The notes beneath the pieces are model-generated. The model made no database searches. It was not told the origin of the DNA and saw nothing but the letters and a program-made list of their open reading frames with translations. DNA of 64,000 nucleotides from CADEED01 sp043747835 (lineage in GTDB: Bacteria > Pseudomonadota > Gammaproteobacteria > Steroidobacterales > Steroidobacteraceae), in assembly GCA_043747835.1 (NCBI GenBank), contig JAYTOK010000153.1:60561-124560 (forward strand), given 5' to 3'. Within the stretch, counting starts at the first letter, position 1; every line of letters begins with the position of its first letter. Shown piece after piece: positions 26,670-34,873 of the stretch. The position numbers were made by a program, and so were the translations under genes.

Positions 26670-27056
26670 ATGCACAGTGGCCTGAACATATCCCAGACGG
26701 ACGCCCGTCCCATGTACCTCCAGATCATGGAGCAGATCCGGTTGCGGATCGTCGCGGGGGACTGGGAACCGGGTAAAGAACTCCCGTCAATCCGCGCACT
26801 TGCGGCCGATCTGCGCGTCAGCGTGATCACCGTGAAGCGCGCCTATCTCGATCTCGAGTCGGATGGCGTGATCGTGACGCGCCACGGCAAGGGCTCGTTC
26901 GTCGCCGAGGCCGGCGGCCACGCCAACGAGCTCCAAACCGCAAAGCTGGATGCCCACCTGGACGCGGCGGCCGAGGCCGGCCGCTCGCTCGGCCTCACCG
27001 AAAAACAACTCACCGATCGCCTGCGCACCGCCCTTCGCAAACTGGACGAGACATGA
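26670..27056 (+). CDS. GntR-family regulator, YtrA subfamily
   Basis: A 128-residue regulator. The winged helix spans residues 12-80 (PMYLQIMEQIRLRIVAGDW, LPSIRALAADLRVSVITVKRAYLDLES, GVIVTRHGKGSFVAE) and a short dimerisation tail covers 85-128. There is no ligand domain, which defines the YtrA subfamily. These proteins normally repress adjacent ABC transporter genes and respond to envelope stress such as cell-wall antibiotics. The ABC ATPase gene starts at its stop codon (overlap of four bases), so it heads a five-gene operon. Confidence 0.93.
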   Translation: MHSGLNISQTDARPMYLQIMEQIRLRIVAGDWEPGKELPSIRALAADLRVSVITVKRAYLDLESDGVIVTRHGKGSFVAEAGGHANELQTAKLDAHLDAAAEAGRSLGLTEKQLTDRLRTALRKLDET

Positions 27057-27943
27057 ACGCGACCAAACACATCGAACTGCGCGGCGTGCGCAAGACCTTC
27101 AAGTTCTTCTCGCTGGAAGAACTGTCGCTCGACCTCGAACCCGGTCAGATCATGGGCCTGGTCGGCCCGAACGGCGCGGGCAAGAGCACGACGATCCGGA
27201 TTGCCATGGGTCTCGTCGCACCCGATGCGGGTGAAGTCCGGCTACTGGGCCACTCGCTGCCCGAACACCAGGCAGTCGCGAAGCGCGACGTCGGTTTCGT
27301 CTCCGAGGAAATGAAGCTCTTCCCGCACGCCTCGGTCGGCTGGCACATGGACTTCACCGCCTCGATCTATCCGGGCTGGGATGCGGAGTACGCGGCGAAA
27401 CTCACGAAGCGTTTCAACCTGCGGCGCGAGCAGACCGTCAAAAGCCTGTCTTCCGGCGAACACATGAAGGCGCTGATGTTGCTCACGCTCGCGCGGCGCC
27501 CGCGATTGCTGGTCCTCGACGAACCGACCACGGGCCTCGATCCCGTCGCGCGTCACGAGTTGCTCAGCGAATTCATGGACGTGTTGCGCGACGACAGCCG
27601 CTCGATCCTCTTCTCCTCGCACAACACCGCCGATGTCGAACGCGTTTCCGACCGCATCACCTTCATCGACCGGGGCCGCCTCGTCGACAGCCGCGACAAG
27701 GAAGAATTCCTCGAGCGCTGGCGCCGCGTGCAGATCCAGTTGCCCGCGGGCGCGTCCGCGCCGCAGCCGGCGCACGTCGTGGGGAGCGTGGTCGACGGCC
27801 AGTTCGTGACGCTCACCACCGATCACTTCTCCGATGAGTGGCTCGCGAGCGTCGGCGCCGGTGTTCGCGCCGTGCAGCGCATGTCGCTCGAGGAAATCTT
27901 CGTCGCGAGTGTTTTCCATCACCGGGAGGCGCGCGGCGAATGA
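27053..27943 (+). CDS. ABC transporter ATP-binding protein
   Basis: A 296-residue ATPase. Walker A is GPNGAGKSTTIR at about residue 38, the signature is KSLSSGEHMKALMLLTLA (an SSGE variant of LSGGQ), and Walker B is LLVLDEPTTGLDPVARHE. A switch His is in SSHNTADVERVSD. The C-terminal 70 residues are the regulatory extension seen in YtrB/CcmA-like exporters. It overlaps the regulator upstream and the permease downstream by four bases each, so the three are translationally coupled. The substrate is unknown. Confidence 0.93.
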   Translation: MNATKHIELRGVRKTFKFFSLEELSLDLEPGQIMGLVGPNGAGKSTTIRIAMGLVAPDAGEVRLLGHSLPEHQAVAKRDVGFVSEEMKLFPHASVGWHMDFTASIYPGWDAEYAAKLTKRFNLRREQTVKSLSSGEHMKALMLLTLARRPRLLVLDEPTTGLDPVARHELLSEFMDVLRDDSRSILFSSHNTADVERVSDRITFIDRGRLVDSRDKEEFLERWRRVQIQLPAGASAPQPAHVVGSVVDGQFVTLTTDHFSDEWLASVGAGVRAVQRMSLEEIFVASVFHHREARGE

Positions 27944-28608
27944 ACGTCCTCACGAGAAAACTCATCGCGAAAGAACTGCACCAGCACGGCTGGATCGTCA
28001 GCACCGTCACGCTCGTGGGCCTCGGATCTCTCCTGATGGCGACTCAGGGAAAGATGCAGTTCAACATCGGTCTGCTCGTGTGGCTCAGCACGATGATCGC
28101 GCTCGGCGTCATCCTCGTGCTCACCGGAATCACGAACGAGCGCAAGGAACGTTCGCTGCTGTACGTCTTGAGCCTGCCGCTCTCGGGTGGCGATTACGTC
28201 CATATCAAGCTCGCCGGGCTCATGGCCTGCTTCGGACTCGCCTGGCTCGCACTTTCGGCGGCCGCGGTCGCGCTCGTCGTCCTCGACGCCGACGTCCCCG
28301 ACGGGATGCTTCCCTACGGCATCCTGCTCTGCGTCTATCTGCTCGCGAACTTCGCGGTCGTGCTCTGCGCGGGATTGCACATCCGCGCGGAAGGGCCGAT
28401 GACCGCCGTCGTCGTCGTGACCAACATGGGCGTCACGGTCTTCATGTTCACCGTCGGCGCCACGCCCGCGCTCCACGATCACATGTTCGGTTCCGCCCCG
28501 GTGTGGAACTCCGCCTTCTGGGTGACGCTGGCCATCGAGCTCGCCGTCACCGCCGCCGCCCTCATCCTGCCTCTGCTCGTCGCGGCCCGCCGTCGCGACC
28601 ACCTCTAG
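27940..28608 (+). CDS. ABC-2-type permease (partner of 27053 ATPase)
   Basis: A 222-residue membrane protein with six hydrophobic segments (for example IVSTVTLVGLGSLLMAT, TMIALGVILVLTGITNERKE, AVVLCAGLHIRAEGP). The layout fits small ABC-2 permeases. GGGAGGCGCGCGGCGA before the ATG at 27940 is the ribosome binding site within the ATPase gene. It follows the ATPase by overlap and precedes the acyltransferase-ABC fusion gene by ten bases. Confidence 0.85.
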   Translation: MNVLTRKLIAKELHQHGWIVSTVTLVGLGSLLMATQGKMQFNIGLLVWLSTMIALGVILVLTGITNERKERSLLYVLSLPLSGGDYVHIKLAGLMACFGLAWLALSAAAVALVVLDADVPDGMLPYGILLCVYLLANFAVVLCAGLHIRAEGPMTAVVVVTNMGVTVFMFTVGATPALHDHMFGSAPVWNSAFWVTLAIELAVTAAALILPLLVAARRRDHL

Positions 28609-28618
28609 GAGAACAACA

Positions 28619-30712
28619 ATGAACCAGAGCTCCGAACGCCTGCATGCGCTCGACGCCGTCCGCGGCTTCGCGCTGCTGCTCGGCGTCGCATTTCACGCCG
28701 CGCTGTCCTTCATGCCGAACTGGCCGCCGGGCCTGTGGGCGGCAACGGACAACTCGCCAAGCCCGTTTCTCGCCGACGCCGCGTTCGTCACACACATCTT
28801 CCGCATGTCGCTGTTCTTCTTCATCGCCGGCTTCTTCGCGCGCGTGATGCACAACAAGTTGGGCGCCCGCGGCTTCTGGTCGAACCGCGCGAAGCGCATC
28901 GTCGTGCCGCTCGTCATCGGCTGGATGATCCTCTTCCCCGCGATCGCGGTGGTGTGGACGGTGGGTTTCGCCAAGACCACCGGTGGCGCGGCGCTGCCGA
29001 TTCCCGCGATGGCGCCCGGCGCGTTTCCACTCACGCATCTCTGGTTCCTCTATCAGCTGCTGCTGCTCTACGCCGGCTTCCTCGGGGCGCGTGCGCTGTT
29101 CGTGCGCCTGGGCTGGGCCGAGAAGCTAGGCACCACGCTGGATTTGCTGATCGGCGGCGGCGTGCGCAACGGGGCCGCCGTGTTCGCGCTGGGCATCCCG
29201 CTCGCCATCACCCTGATCTGGATTCACCAGTGGTTCTTCTGGACCGGCATTCCGACGCCGGATCACTCGCTGATTCCGCAGGTGCCCGCGGCCGTCGGGT
29301 ACGGCACCGCGTTCGTGGTCGGCTGGCTCTTCCATCGCTCGCGCGACCTGCTCGGCGCGCTGACGAAGAACTGGCATTGGAACCTGTGGCTCGCCGCGAT
29401 GACCACCGCCGCGATGCTCTACTTCATGCATGAGCAGCCGCAGGCGCAGCCGGGCCTGGTCAAGTACGGCTTCGCCTATCTGTTCGGCGTGTCCGTCTGG
29501 GCGTGGGTCTTCGGCCTCACGGGCGCAGCGCTGCGCTTTCTGTCGAACTACTCGCCCGTGCGGCGCTACATCGCGGATTCGTCGTACTGGGTGTATCTCG
29601 CGCACCTGCCCATCGTCGCCGCGCTGCAGGTGTGGGTCGCGCACTGGCCGCTGCACTGGTCGATCAAATATCCATTGATCCTCGTGGCGAGCTTCGCGAT
29701 CCTGTTTGCCAGCTATCAACTCCTCGTGCGTCCGACGTTCGTCGGCCAGCTCCTCAACGGCCGCCGCGTGCGCCGCGGCGCCGCGTCAGCCGCGACCAGC
29801 GCGCCTGCGCCGACTCCCGCCGACGGCGTGCAACCCCTCGCGAGCCTCAAGGGTGTCGTCAAGAAGTTCGGCACCAATACGGCGCTCGCCGGCGTCGATC
29901 TCGACGTGCTGCCCGGTGAGTTGCTCGCGGTGCTCGGGCCGAACGGCGCCGGCAAGTCCACGGCGATCGCGCTGTGGCTGGGGCTCATCGAAGCGGATGC
30001 GGGCGAGGTGCGCATGTTCGGCGGTGCTCCGCAGGACATCGAAAATCGCCGCCGGCTCGGCGTGATGATGCAGGACGTGGAGCTCGTGAAGGAATTGCGC
30101 GTCCACGAACTCCTCGCTCTCGCCGCCAGCTACTACGCCGATCCGATGACGCTCGCGGAGACGTTGGCCTTCACGGGCGTCGCGTCGCTCGCCGACCGTT
30201 CCTACGGCAAGCTCTCGGGTGGACAGAAACGGCAGGTGCAGTTCGCGCTCGCCGTGATCGGCCGCCCGCGCCTCGTCTTCCTCGACGAACCGACCGTGGG
30301 ACTCGACGTGCAGGCGCGCGAGGCTCTCTGGTCGAGTGTGCGTCGGCTGCTGGCGGACGGCTGCTCCGTCGTACTCACCACTCACTACCTCGAGGAAGCC
30401 GAGGCGCTCGCGACGCGCGTCGCCGTGCTCGCGAAGGGCCGCCTGATCGCCTGCGGCAGCATCGCCGACATGCGCGCGCTGGTCGCACGGCGTCAGATCC
30501 GCTGCGCGACCGAATTGAACCCCGATATCGTGCGCTCCTGGGACGGTGTCGCGGAAGTGACGCACGACGGAGCCCGGCTCGTCGTCACCACTCAGGACGC
30601 CGAGAACATCGTCCGCCGCCTGCTCGCCGCCGATCCCGCGCTGAAGCGGCTCGAAGTGCGCGAAGCGGGACTCACCGAAGCATTCAACGAACTCACCCGG
30701 GAGGCCGCATGA
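28619..30712 (+). CDS. Membrane acyltransferase fused to an ABC ATPase
   Basis: A 697-residue fusion. Residues 1 to about 385 are an integral-membrane acyltransferase of the OafA/MdoC (acyltransferase 3) type, with LHALDAVRGFALLLGVAFHA at the start, the RAKRIVVPLVIGW loop and about ten membrane helices. After an Ala/Pro linker (about 386-408) comes a full ABC ATPase. Its Walker A is GPNGAGKSTAIA near residue 440, the signature is KLSGGQKRQVQFALAV, Walker B is LVFLDEPTVGLDVQ, and the switch His is in TTHYLEEAEALA. The frame is continuous through the linker. The downstream permease overlaps its stop (ATGA), so the ATPase half most likely drives that permease. The acyltransferase may modify the exported molecule. 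Confidence 0.92.
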   Translation: MNQSSERLHALDAVRGFALLLGVAFHAALSFMPNWPPGLWAATDNSPSPFLADAAFVTHIFRMSLFFFIAGFFARVMHNKLGARGFWSNRAKRIVVPLVIGWMILFPAIAVVWTVGFAKTTGGAALPIPAMAPGAFPLTHLWFLYQLLLLYAGFLGARALFVRLGWAEKLGTTLDLLIGGGVRNGAAVFALGIPLAITLIWIHQWFFWTGIPTPDHSLIPQVPAAVGYGTAFVVGWLFHRSRDLLGALTKNWHWNLWLAAMTTAAMLYFMHEQPQAQPGLVKYGFAYLFGVSVWAWVFGLTGAALRFLSNYSPVRRYIADSSYWVYLAHLPIVAALQVWVAHWPLHWSIKYPLILVASFAILFASYQLLVRPTFVGQLLNGRRVRRGAASAATSAPAPTPADGVQPLASLKGVVKKFGTNTALAGVDLDVLPGELLAVLGPNGAGKSTAIALWLGLIEADAGEVRMFGGAPQDIENRRRLGVMMQDVELVKELRVHELLALAASYYADPMTLAETLAFTGVASLADRSYGKLSGGQKRQVQFALAVIGRPRLVFLDEPTVGLDVQAREALWSSVRRLLADGCSVVLTTHYLEEAEALATRVAVLAKGRLIACGSIADMRALVARRQIRCATELNPDIVRSWDGVAEVTHDGARLVVTTQDAENIVRRLLAADPALKRLEVREAGLTEAFNELTREAA

Positions 30713-31515
30713 ACTCGCTCGCCGTCGATTCCACCGCGTCCACGATTGTCCGTGCTCGCCAGCCCAGCGTTTTCGCGGCCTATCTCGCCGAACTGCGCGT
30801 CGAGTTGCTGCGCACCGTCCGCAATCCGGGCATCGCCATCCCGATCCTCATCATGCCCGTTGCGTTGTATCTGCTGTTCGCTCTCGTCATCGCCGGCGAA
30901 GCGATCGACAAAGATCCCTCGCTCGGGATCTTCCTGTTCGGCGCGTTCGCCATCATGGGAATGACGATGCCCGCGCTGTTCGCGATCAGCTCCGGGCTGG
31001 CGCTCGACCGCGAGATGGGACTGCTGCGGCTCAAGCGCGCGCAACCGGCGCCCGTGGGTGCCTGGCTCGTCGCGAAAATCGTCGCCGGCATCCTCTTCTG
31101 CGTGATCGCCTATCTGCCCATGCTCGCCGCCGCCGTGTGGAGCGGAAAGGTATTGCTCCCCGCGCCGGCTCTCGTCGCGATGAGCTTCACGATGCTCGCC
31201 GGATCGGTGTGCTTCTGCGCGCTGGGCCTCATGATCGGTGCGCTGGTCAAGGGCACCGCCGCGCCCGGATACGCGAACGTCGTCTATCTTCCGGGGTGTT
31301 ACCTCTCGGGGATGTTCTTCCCGTTGCCGCAGTCGATGCACTGGCAGGCGCCGATCTGGCCGCAGTTCCACGTCGTGCAGATGTCCATGCATGCCGCGGG
31401 CCCGAGCGCGGCGAAGTTCCAGTTCATGCCGTTGCAGCTCGCGATCGCGGCCTGCGTGGGATTCACGGTGCTGTTCGCCGCCGTCGCCTTCTGGAAACTT
31501 TCGCGCAAGGATTGA
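30709..31515 (+). CDS. ABC-2-type permease (partner of acyltransferase-ATPase fusion)
   Basis: A 268-residue membrane protein of the ABC-2 family with six predicted helices (PGIAIPILIMPVALYLLFALV, GIFLFGAFAIMGMTMPALFA, ILFCVIAYLPMLAAAVW, YLPGCYLSGMFFPLPQSM). The LPGCYLSGMFFP segment resembles the conserved C-terminal motif of DrrB/NatB-like exporters. It starts inside the stop of the fusion gene, so it is the obvious channel for that ATPase. It is the last gene of the YtrA-controlled operon. Confidence 0.88.
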   Translation: MNSLAVDSTASTIVRARQPSVFAAYLAELRVELLRTVRNPGIAIPILIMPVALYLLFALVIAGEAIDKDPSLGIFLFGAFAIMGMTMPALFAISSGLALDREMGLLRLKRAQPAPVGAWLVAKIVAGILFCVIAYLPMLAAAVWSGKVLLPAPALVAMSFTMLAGSVCFCALGLMIGALVKGTAAPGYANVVYLPGCYLSGMFFPLPQSMHWQAPIWPQFHVVQMSMHAAGPSAAKFQFMPLQLAIAACVGFTVLFAAVAFWKLSRKD

Positions 31516-31518
31516 ATC

Positions 31519-31536
31519 TGGAGTCAGACTCCATTT
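31519..31536. repeat. REP-like unit (GGAGTCAGACTCC)
   Basis: TGGAGTCAGACTCCATTT is a short palindrome just after the exporter operon and 50 bases before the next gene. It is a variant of the GGGGTCAGGCCCC core. It may mark the operon end, but no T-run follows. Confidence 0.6.
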
Positions 31537-31585
31537 CCCGGCCGCATTTCCGGTAGTCTCATCTCCTTCAACGAAGGGGGTTGAG

Positions 31586-32740
31586 ATGAAGGGGAAAGAC
31601 AGACGCGAGTTCCTGCAGGCCGCGGGACTCGCCGGGATTTTTTCGGCGACGGCGCCGGGCGCATTCGCGCAAAGCGGCGCGTTCACCGTCGAGACCGCGG
31701 ACTCGAAGCCGGCGCAGAAGCCGAAGCACTCCATCCGCTTCGCCGTGATCGGCATGGATCACGCGCACATCTTCAGCATGACGGCGGCCGTGAAGCGCGG
31801 CGGCGGCGAACTCGTGTCGATGTTCGCGACGGATCCGAAGCAGCTGGAAAACTTCCGCAAGCAGTTCGGTGACGTGAAGCTCGCCTCCGGCGAAGACGAG
31901 ATCCTGAACGACAAGTCGATCCAGCTCATCCTGAGCGCGTCGATTCCGGATCTGCGCGCGCCGCTCGCCGTTCGTGCGATGAAGGCCGGCAAGGACGTGC
32001 TCGTCGACAAGCCCGGCATCACGACGCTCGAACAGCTCGCCGCGGTGCGCAAGACGGTCAAGGAGACGATGCGGAAATTCGCAGTCATGTACTCGGAGCG
32101 CCTCGAAGTGCGCGCGGCCGTGCATGCGGGCGACCTCGTCAGGCAAGGCGCGATCGGCAAGGTGATCCAGACGATCAACCTGGGTCCGCATCGCATGAAC
32201 ATCCCCTCGCGTCCCGAGTGGTTCTTCGACAAGGCGCGGTACGGCGGAATCCTCACCGATATCGGCTCGCACCAGGCCGACCAGTTCCTCTTCTATACGA
32301 GCAGCACGACCGCGAAGGTCGTCGCCTCGCAAACCGGGAATCTGCTCTACCCGCAGTATCCGAAGTTCGAGGACTTCGGCGACATGATGGTGACGGGCAA
32401 CGGCGGCACCGGCTATATCCGCGTCGATTGGTACACGCCGGATGGCTTGCCCACCTGGGGCGACGGGCGCCTGTTCATCCTCGGCACCGAGGGCTACATC
32501 GAACTGCGCAAGTACGTGAACGTCGCCACCGACATGAAGGGTGGCAATCACCTCTACATCGTCGACGGCAAGCAGGCGCGCTACATCGACTGCAAGGATG
32601 TCGATCTGCCATTCGGTCCGCAGTTCGTCGCCGACATCGTCAATCGCACGGAGCTCGCGCAGGACCAGGCGCAGGCGCTGCTGGCCGCCGAGCTCGTGCT
32701 GAAAGCGCAGAAGAACGCGACGCTGCCGGTCATCGCATAG
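31586..32740 (+). CDS. Tat-exported Gfo/Idh/MocA-family oxidoreductase
   Basis: A 384-residue protein. The N-terminus KDRREFLQAAGLAGIFSATAP is a twin-arginine signal, and residues 50 onward are a Gfo/Idh/MocA fold: Rossmann start IRFAVIGMDHAHIF, VDKPGITTLEQL (the conserved EKP position, here DKP) and GGILTDIGSHQADQF. These enzymes act on sugars or inositols with NAD(P); the exported members carry a bound cofactor like glucose-fructose oxidoreductase. GAAGGGGGTTGAG is the ribosome binding site. The esterase fusion gene follows after 23 bases, suggesting shared sugar-ester metabolism. Confidence 0.9.
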   Translation: MKGKDRREFLQAAGLAGIFSATAPGAFAQSGAFTVETADSKPAQKPKHSIRFAVIGMDHAHIFSMTAAVKRGGGELVSMFATDPKQLENFRKQFGDVKLASGEDEILNDKSIQLILSASIPDLRAPLAVRAMKAGKDVLVDKPGITTLEQLAAVRKTVKETMRKFAVMYSERLEVRAAVHAGDLVRQGAIGKVIQTINLGPHRMNIPSRPEWFFDKARYGGILTDIGSHQADQFLFYTSSTTAKVVASQTGNLLYPQYPKFEDFGDMMVTGNGGTGYIRVDWYTPDGLPTWGDGRLFILGTEGYIELRKYVNVATDMKGGNHLYIVDGKQARYIDCKDVDLPFGPQFVADIVNRTELAQDQAQALLAAELVLKAQKNATLPVIA

Positions 32741-32763
32741 TCGGAAGACAGGAAGGGGGCTCC

Positions 32764-34797
32764 ATGATTCGCATCATCGCCGCGCGAGGCGCGGTGTTTT
32801 CTCTGTTGCTGCTCGCGGGGTTGCTCTCGTGGGACAAAGCGCGCGCCGATGAACACGCCGGCATTGCCTACGTGCCCTACAAAGCCTCCGGCATCTACGC
32901 GCAAGGCGAAGCCGTCGGCTGGAACGTGACGTTGCCGTGGACCGCGGCGCCGGCCAACTACGTCATCCGCAAGAACAACCTCGCCGAAATCGGCCGCGGC
33001 CGCATTTGGCCGGGCGTGCCGACGAAGATCGAAGTGACGCTCGACGAGCCCGGCATGGTGTACGTCGAAGTGACGGAGGAAAAATCCGGCGCGAAACCGC
33101 GCGCGCTCGGCGCCGCCGTTGCGCCCTGGAAGATCGCGCCGTCGGTACCCGCCCCCGCCGATTTCGACGCGTTCTGGCAAGCAAAGCTGAAGAAGCTGCG
33201 CGCCGTGCCCGCGAAGCCGCGGCTCACGGAGAAGCCCAGCGAGCGCGACGGCGTCGATTTCGCGATCCTGCAGATGAACCACATCGACGGCAAACACGTC
33301 TGGGGTCAGACGGCGCGCCCCAGCGATCCCACCGGCAAGAAGAAATTCCCGGGTCTCGTGCTGCTCCAGTGGGCGAGCCCGCCCTATCCACTGCACAAGT
33401 CCTGGGTCGTCGATCGCGCGGCGGAGGGCTGGCTCGCCGTGAACATCGAGCCGCATGACGTGATGCCCGATCAGCCGCAGTCGTACTACGACGCGCTGCC
33501 CGAGGCGCTCAAGAAGTACAACACGATCGAGACGCGCGACCGCGACAAGAACTACTTCCTCTACATGTATCTCGCGGACATCCGCGCCATCGACTACCTG
33601 GCGAGCCGGCCCGACTGGGACGGCAAGACCCTCGTCGTGATGGGCACGAGCATGGGCGGCCAGCAGAGCTTCTGCGCCGCGAGTCTGCATCGACGAGTCA
33701 CCGCGATGATCGTGCACGTGCCCGCGGGCGCGGACGCGAATGGCGATGCACACGGGCGCAAGAGCGGCTATCCGAACTGGGACTCGAACGATCCCGCCGT
33801 GATGAAGACCGCGCCCTACTTCGACACCGTGAACTGCGCGGCGGGTATCAAGGTGCCGTCTCTGGTCTCAATGGGTTTCATCGATACGGTCACACCGCCC
33901 GTGGGCATCTGGGCCGCGTTCAACCAGATTCGCGGACCGAAAGAAGCCGTGCCGCTCTCCGAATCCCCTCACAACCACCTCGCCACGCCCGCGCAACAGG
34001 AGGCGTACACGACGCGCTCCGCCGAGTGGCTCAAGACGCTCGTCGCGGGTGGCAAGGTGTTCGAGCCCGCCGACGTGCCGACGCCACGCACGGACGCGAA
34101 CTCGAAGCTCGCGCACGAGGATCTGCTCGCGAAGCGCACGCGCGGACAGATCGACGTCTACTTCATCGGCGATTCGATCACGCGGCGCTGGGGCACGAGC
34201 GACGCTCAATGGGCCGATCTCTACGCCAACTGGAAGCAGAATTTCACCGGCTGGAACGCCGCCAACTTCGGCTGGGGCGCGGACAAGACGCAGCACATGC
34301 TGTGGCGCCTGAAGAACGGCGAACTCGACGGACTGAACCCGAAAGTGGTCGTGCTCATGGCCGGCACCAACAACGTGGGCAAGACGAGTCCGATCGGCGA
34401 CGCGGAAGCGCGCGCGAGTGAAGTCGCTCGCGGAGTGGCCGCGCTCGTCAGGGAAGTCCGGCAGCGCGTCCCGAAGGCAACGATCGTGATCACGGGGATC
34501 ACGCCGCGAAATGACAACCGGGACGTGATGCGCGTCATCAACCTCGCGAATCTCGAGATCGCGCGGCTCGCCGACGGAAAGTCGGTACGTTACATAAACA
34601 TCAACGAACAGCTCGCGGACGGGGAGAACAACCTGTTCCCGGCCAAGACCATCGACGGGCTGCACCTGACGCCCGAGGCGTACCAGCATTGGGCCGACGC
34701 GCTGAAGCCGATCTTCACGGAGGTGCTAGGGCGCCCGGCGGCCGTGGACCGCGCGCCTCCGCCGACCGGCGATCCGAGCGCGAAATCCCGGCCATAA
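32764..34797 (+). CDS. Fusion of CE7 acetyl xylan esterase and SGNH hydrolase, exported
   Basis: A 677-residue two-domain esterase. A signal peptide (AARGAVFSLLLLAGLLSWDK...ARA) is followed by a small beta region and then an acetyl xylan esterase (AXE1/CE7) domain, about residues 130-430. That domain has the nucleophile in VMGTSMGGQQSF (Ser near 297) and catalytic Asp/His in MGFIDTVTPP and SPHNHL. The second domain, about 460-665, is an SGNH hydrolase: GDSITRRWG (Ser471), AGTNNVGK and DGLHLTPEAY (Asp631, His634). Both halves have all catalytic residues. The enzyme probably deacetylates hemicellulose fragments in the periplasm. AGGAAGGGGGCTCC precedes the ATG. Confidence 0.93.
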   Translation: MIRIIAARGAVFSLLLLAGLLSWDKARADEHAGIAYVPYKASGIYAQGEAVGWNVTLPWTAAPANYVIRKNNLAEIGRGRIWPGVPTKIEVTLDEPGMVYVEVTEEKSGAKPRALGAAVAPWKIAPSVPAPADFDAFWQAKLKKLRAVPAKPRLTEKPSERDGVDFAILQMNHIDGKHVWGQTARPSDPTGKKKFPGLVLLQWASPPYPLHKSWVVDRAAEGWLAVNIEPHDVMPDQPQSYYDALPEALKKYNTIETRDRDKNYFLYMYLADIRAIDYLASRPDWDGKTLVVMGTSMGGQQSFCAASLHRRVTAMIVHVPAGADANGDAHGRKSGYPNWDSNDPAVMKTAPYFDTVNCAAGIKVPSLVSMGFIDTVTPPVGIWAAFNQIRGPKEAVPLSESPHNHLATPAQQEAYTTRSAEWLKTLVAGGKVFEPADVPTPRTDANSKLAHEDLLAKRTRGQIDVYFIGDSITRRWGTSDAQWADLYANWKQNFTGWNAANFGWGADKTQHMLWRLKNGELDGLNPKVVVLMAGTNNVGKTSPIGDAEARASEVARGVAALVREVRQRVPKATIVITGITPRNDNRDVMRVINLANLEIARLADGKSVRYININEQLADGENNLFPAKTIDGLHLTPEAYQHWADALKPIFTEVLGRPAAVDRAPPPTGDPSAKSRP

Positions 34798-34873
34798 ATA
34801 CCCAGACCTAGAATTCGGCGTTGGCGCAAGATGAGCCGGAGGGAGAAGAAATAAGCGGAGGTCCTGGGTTTCC

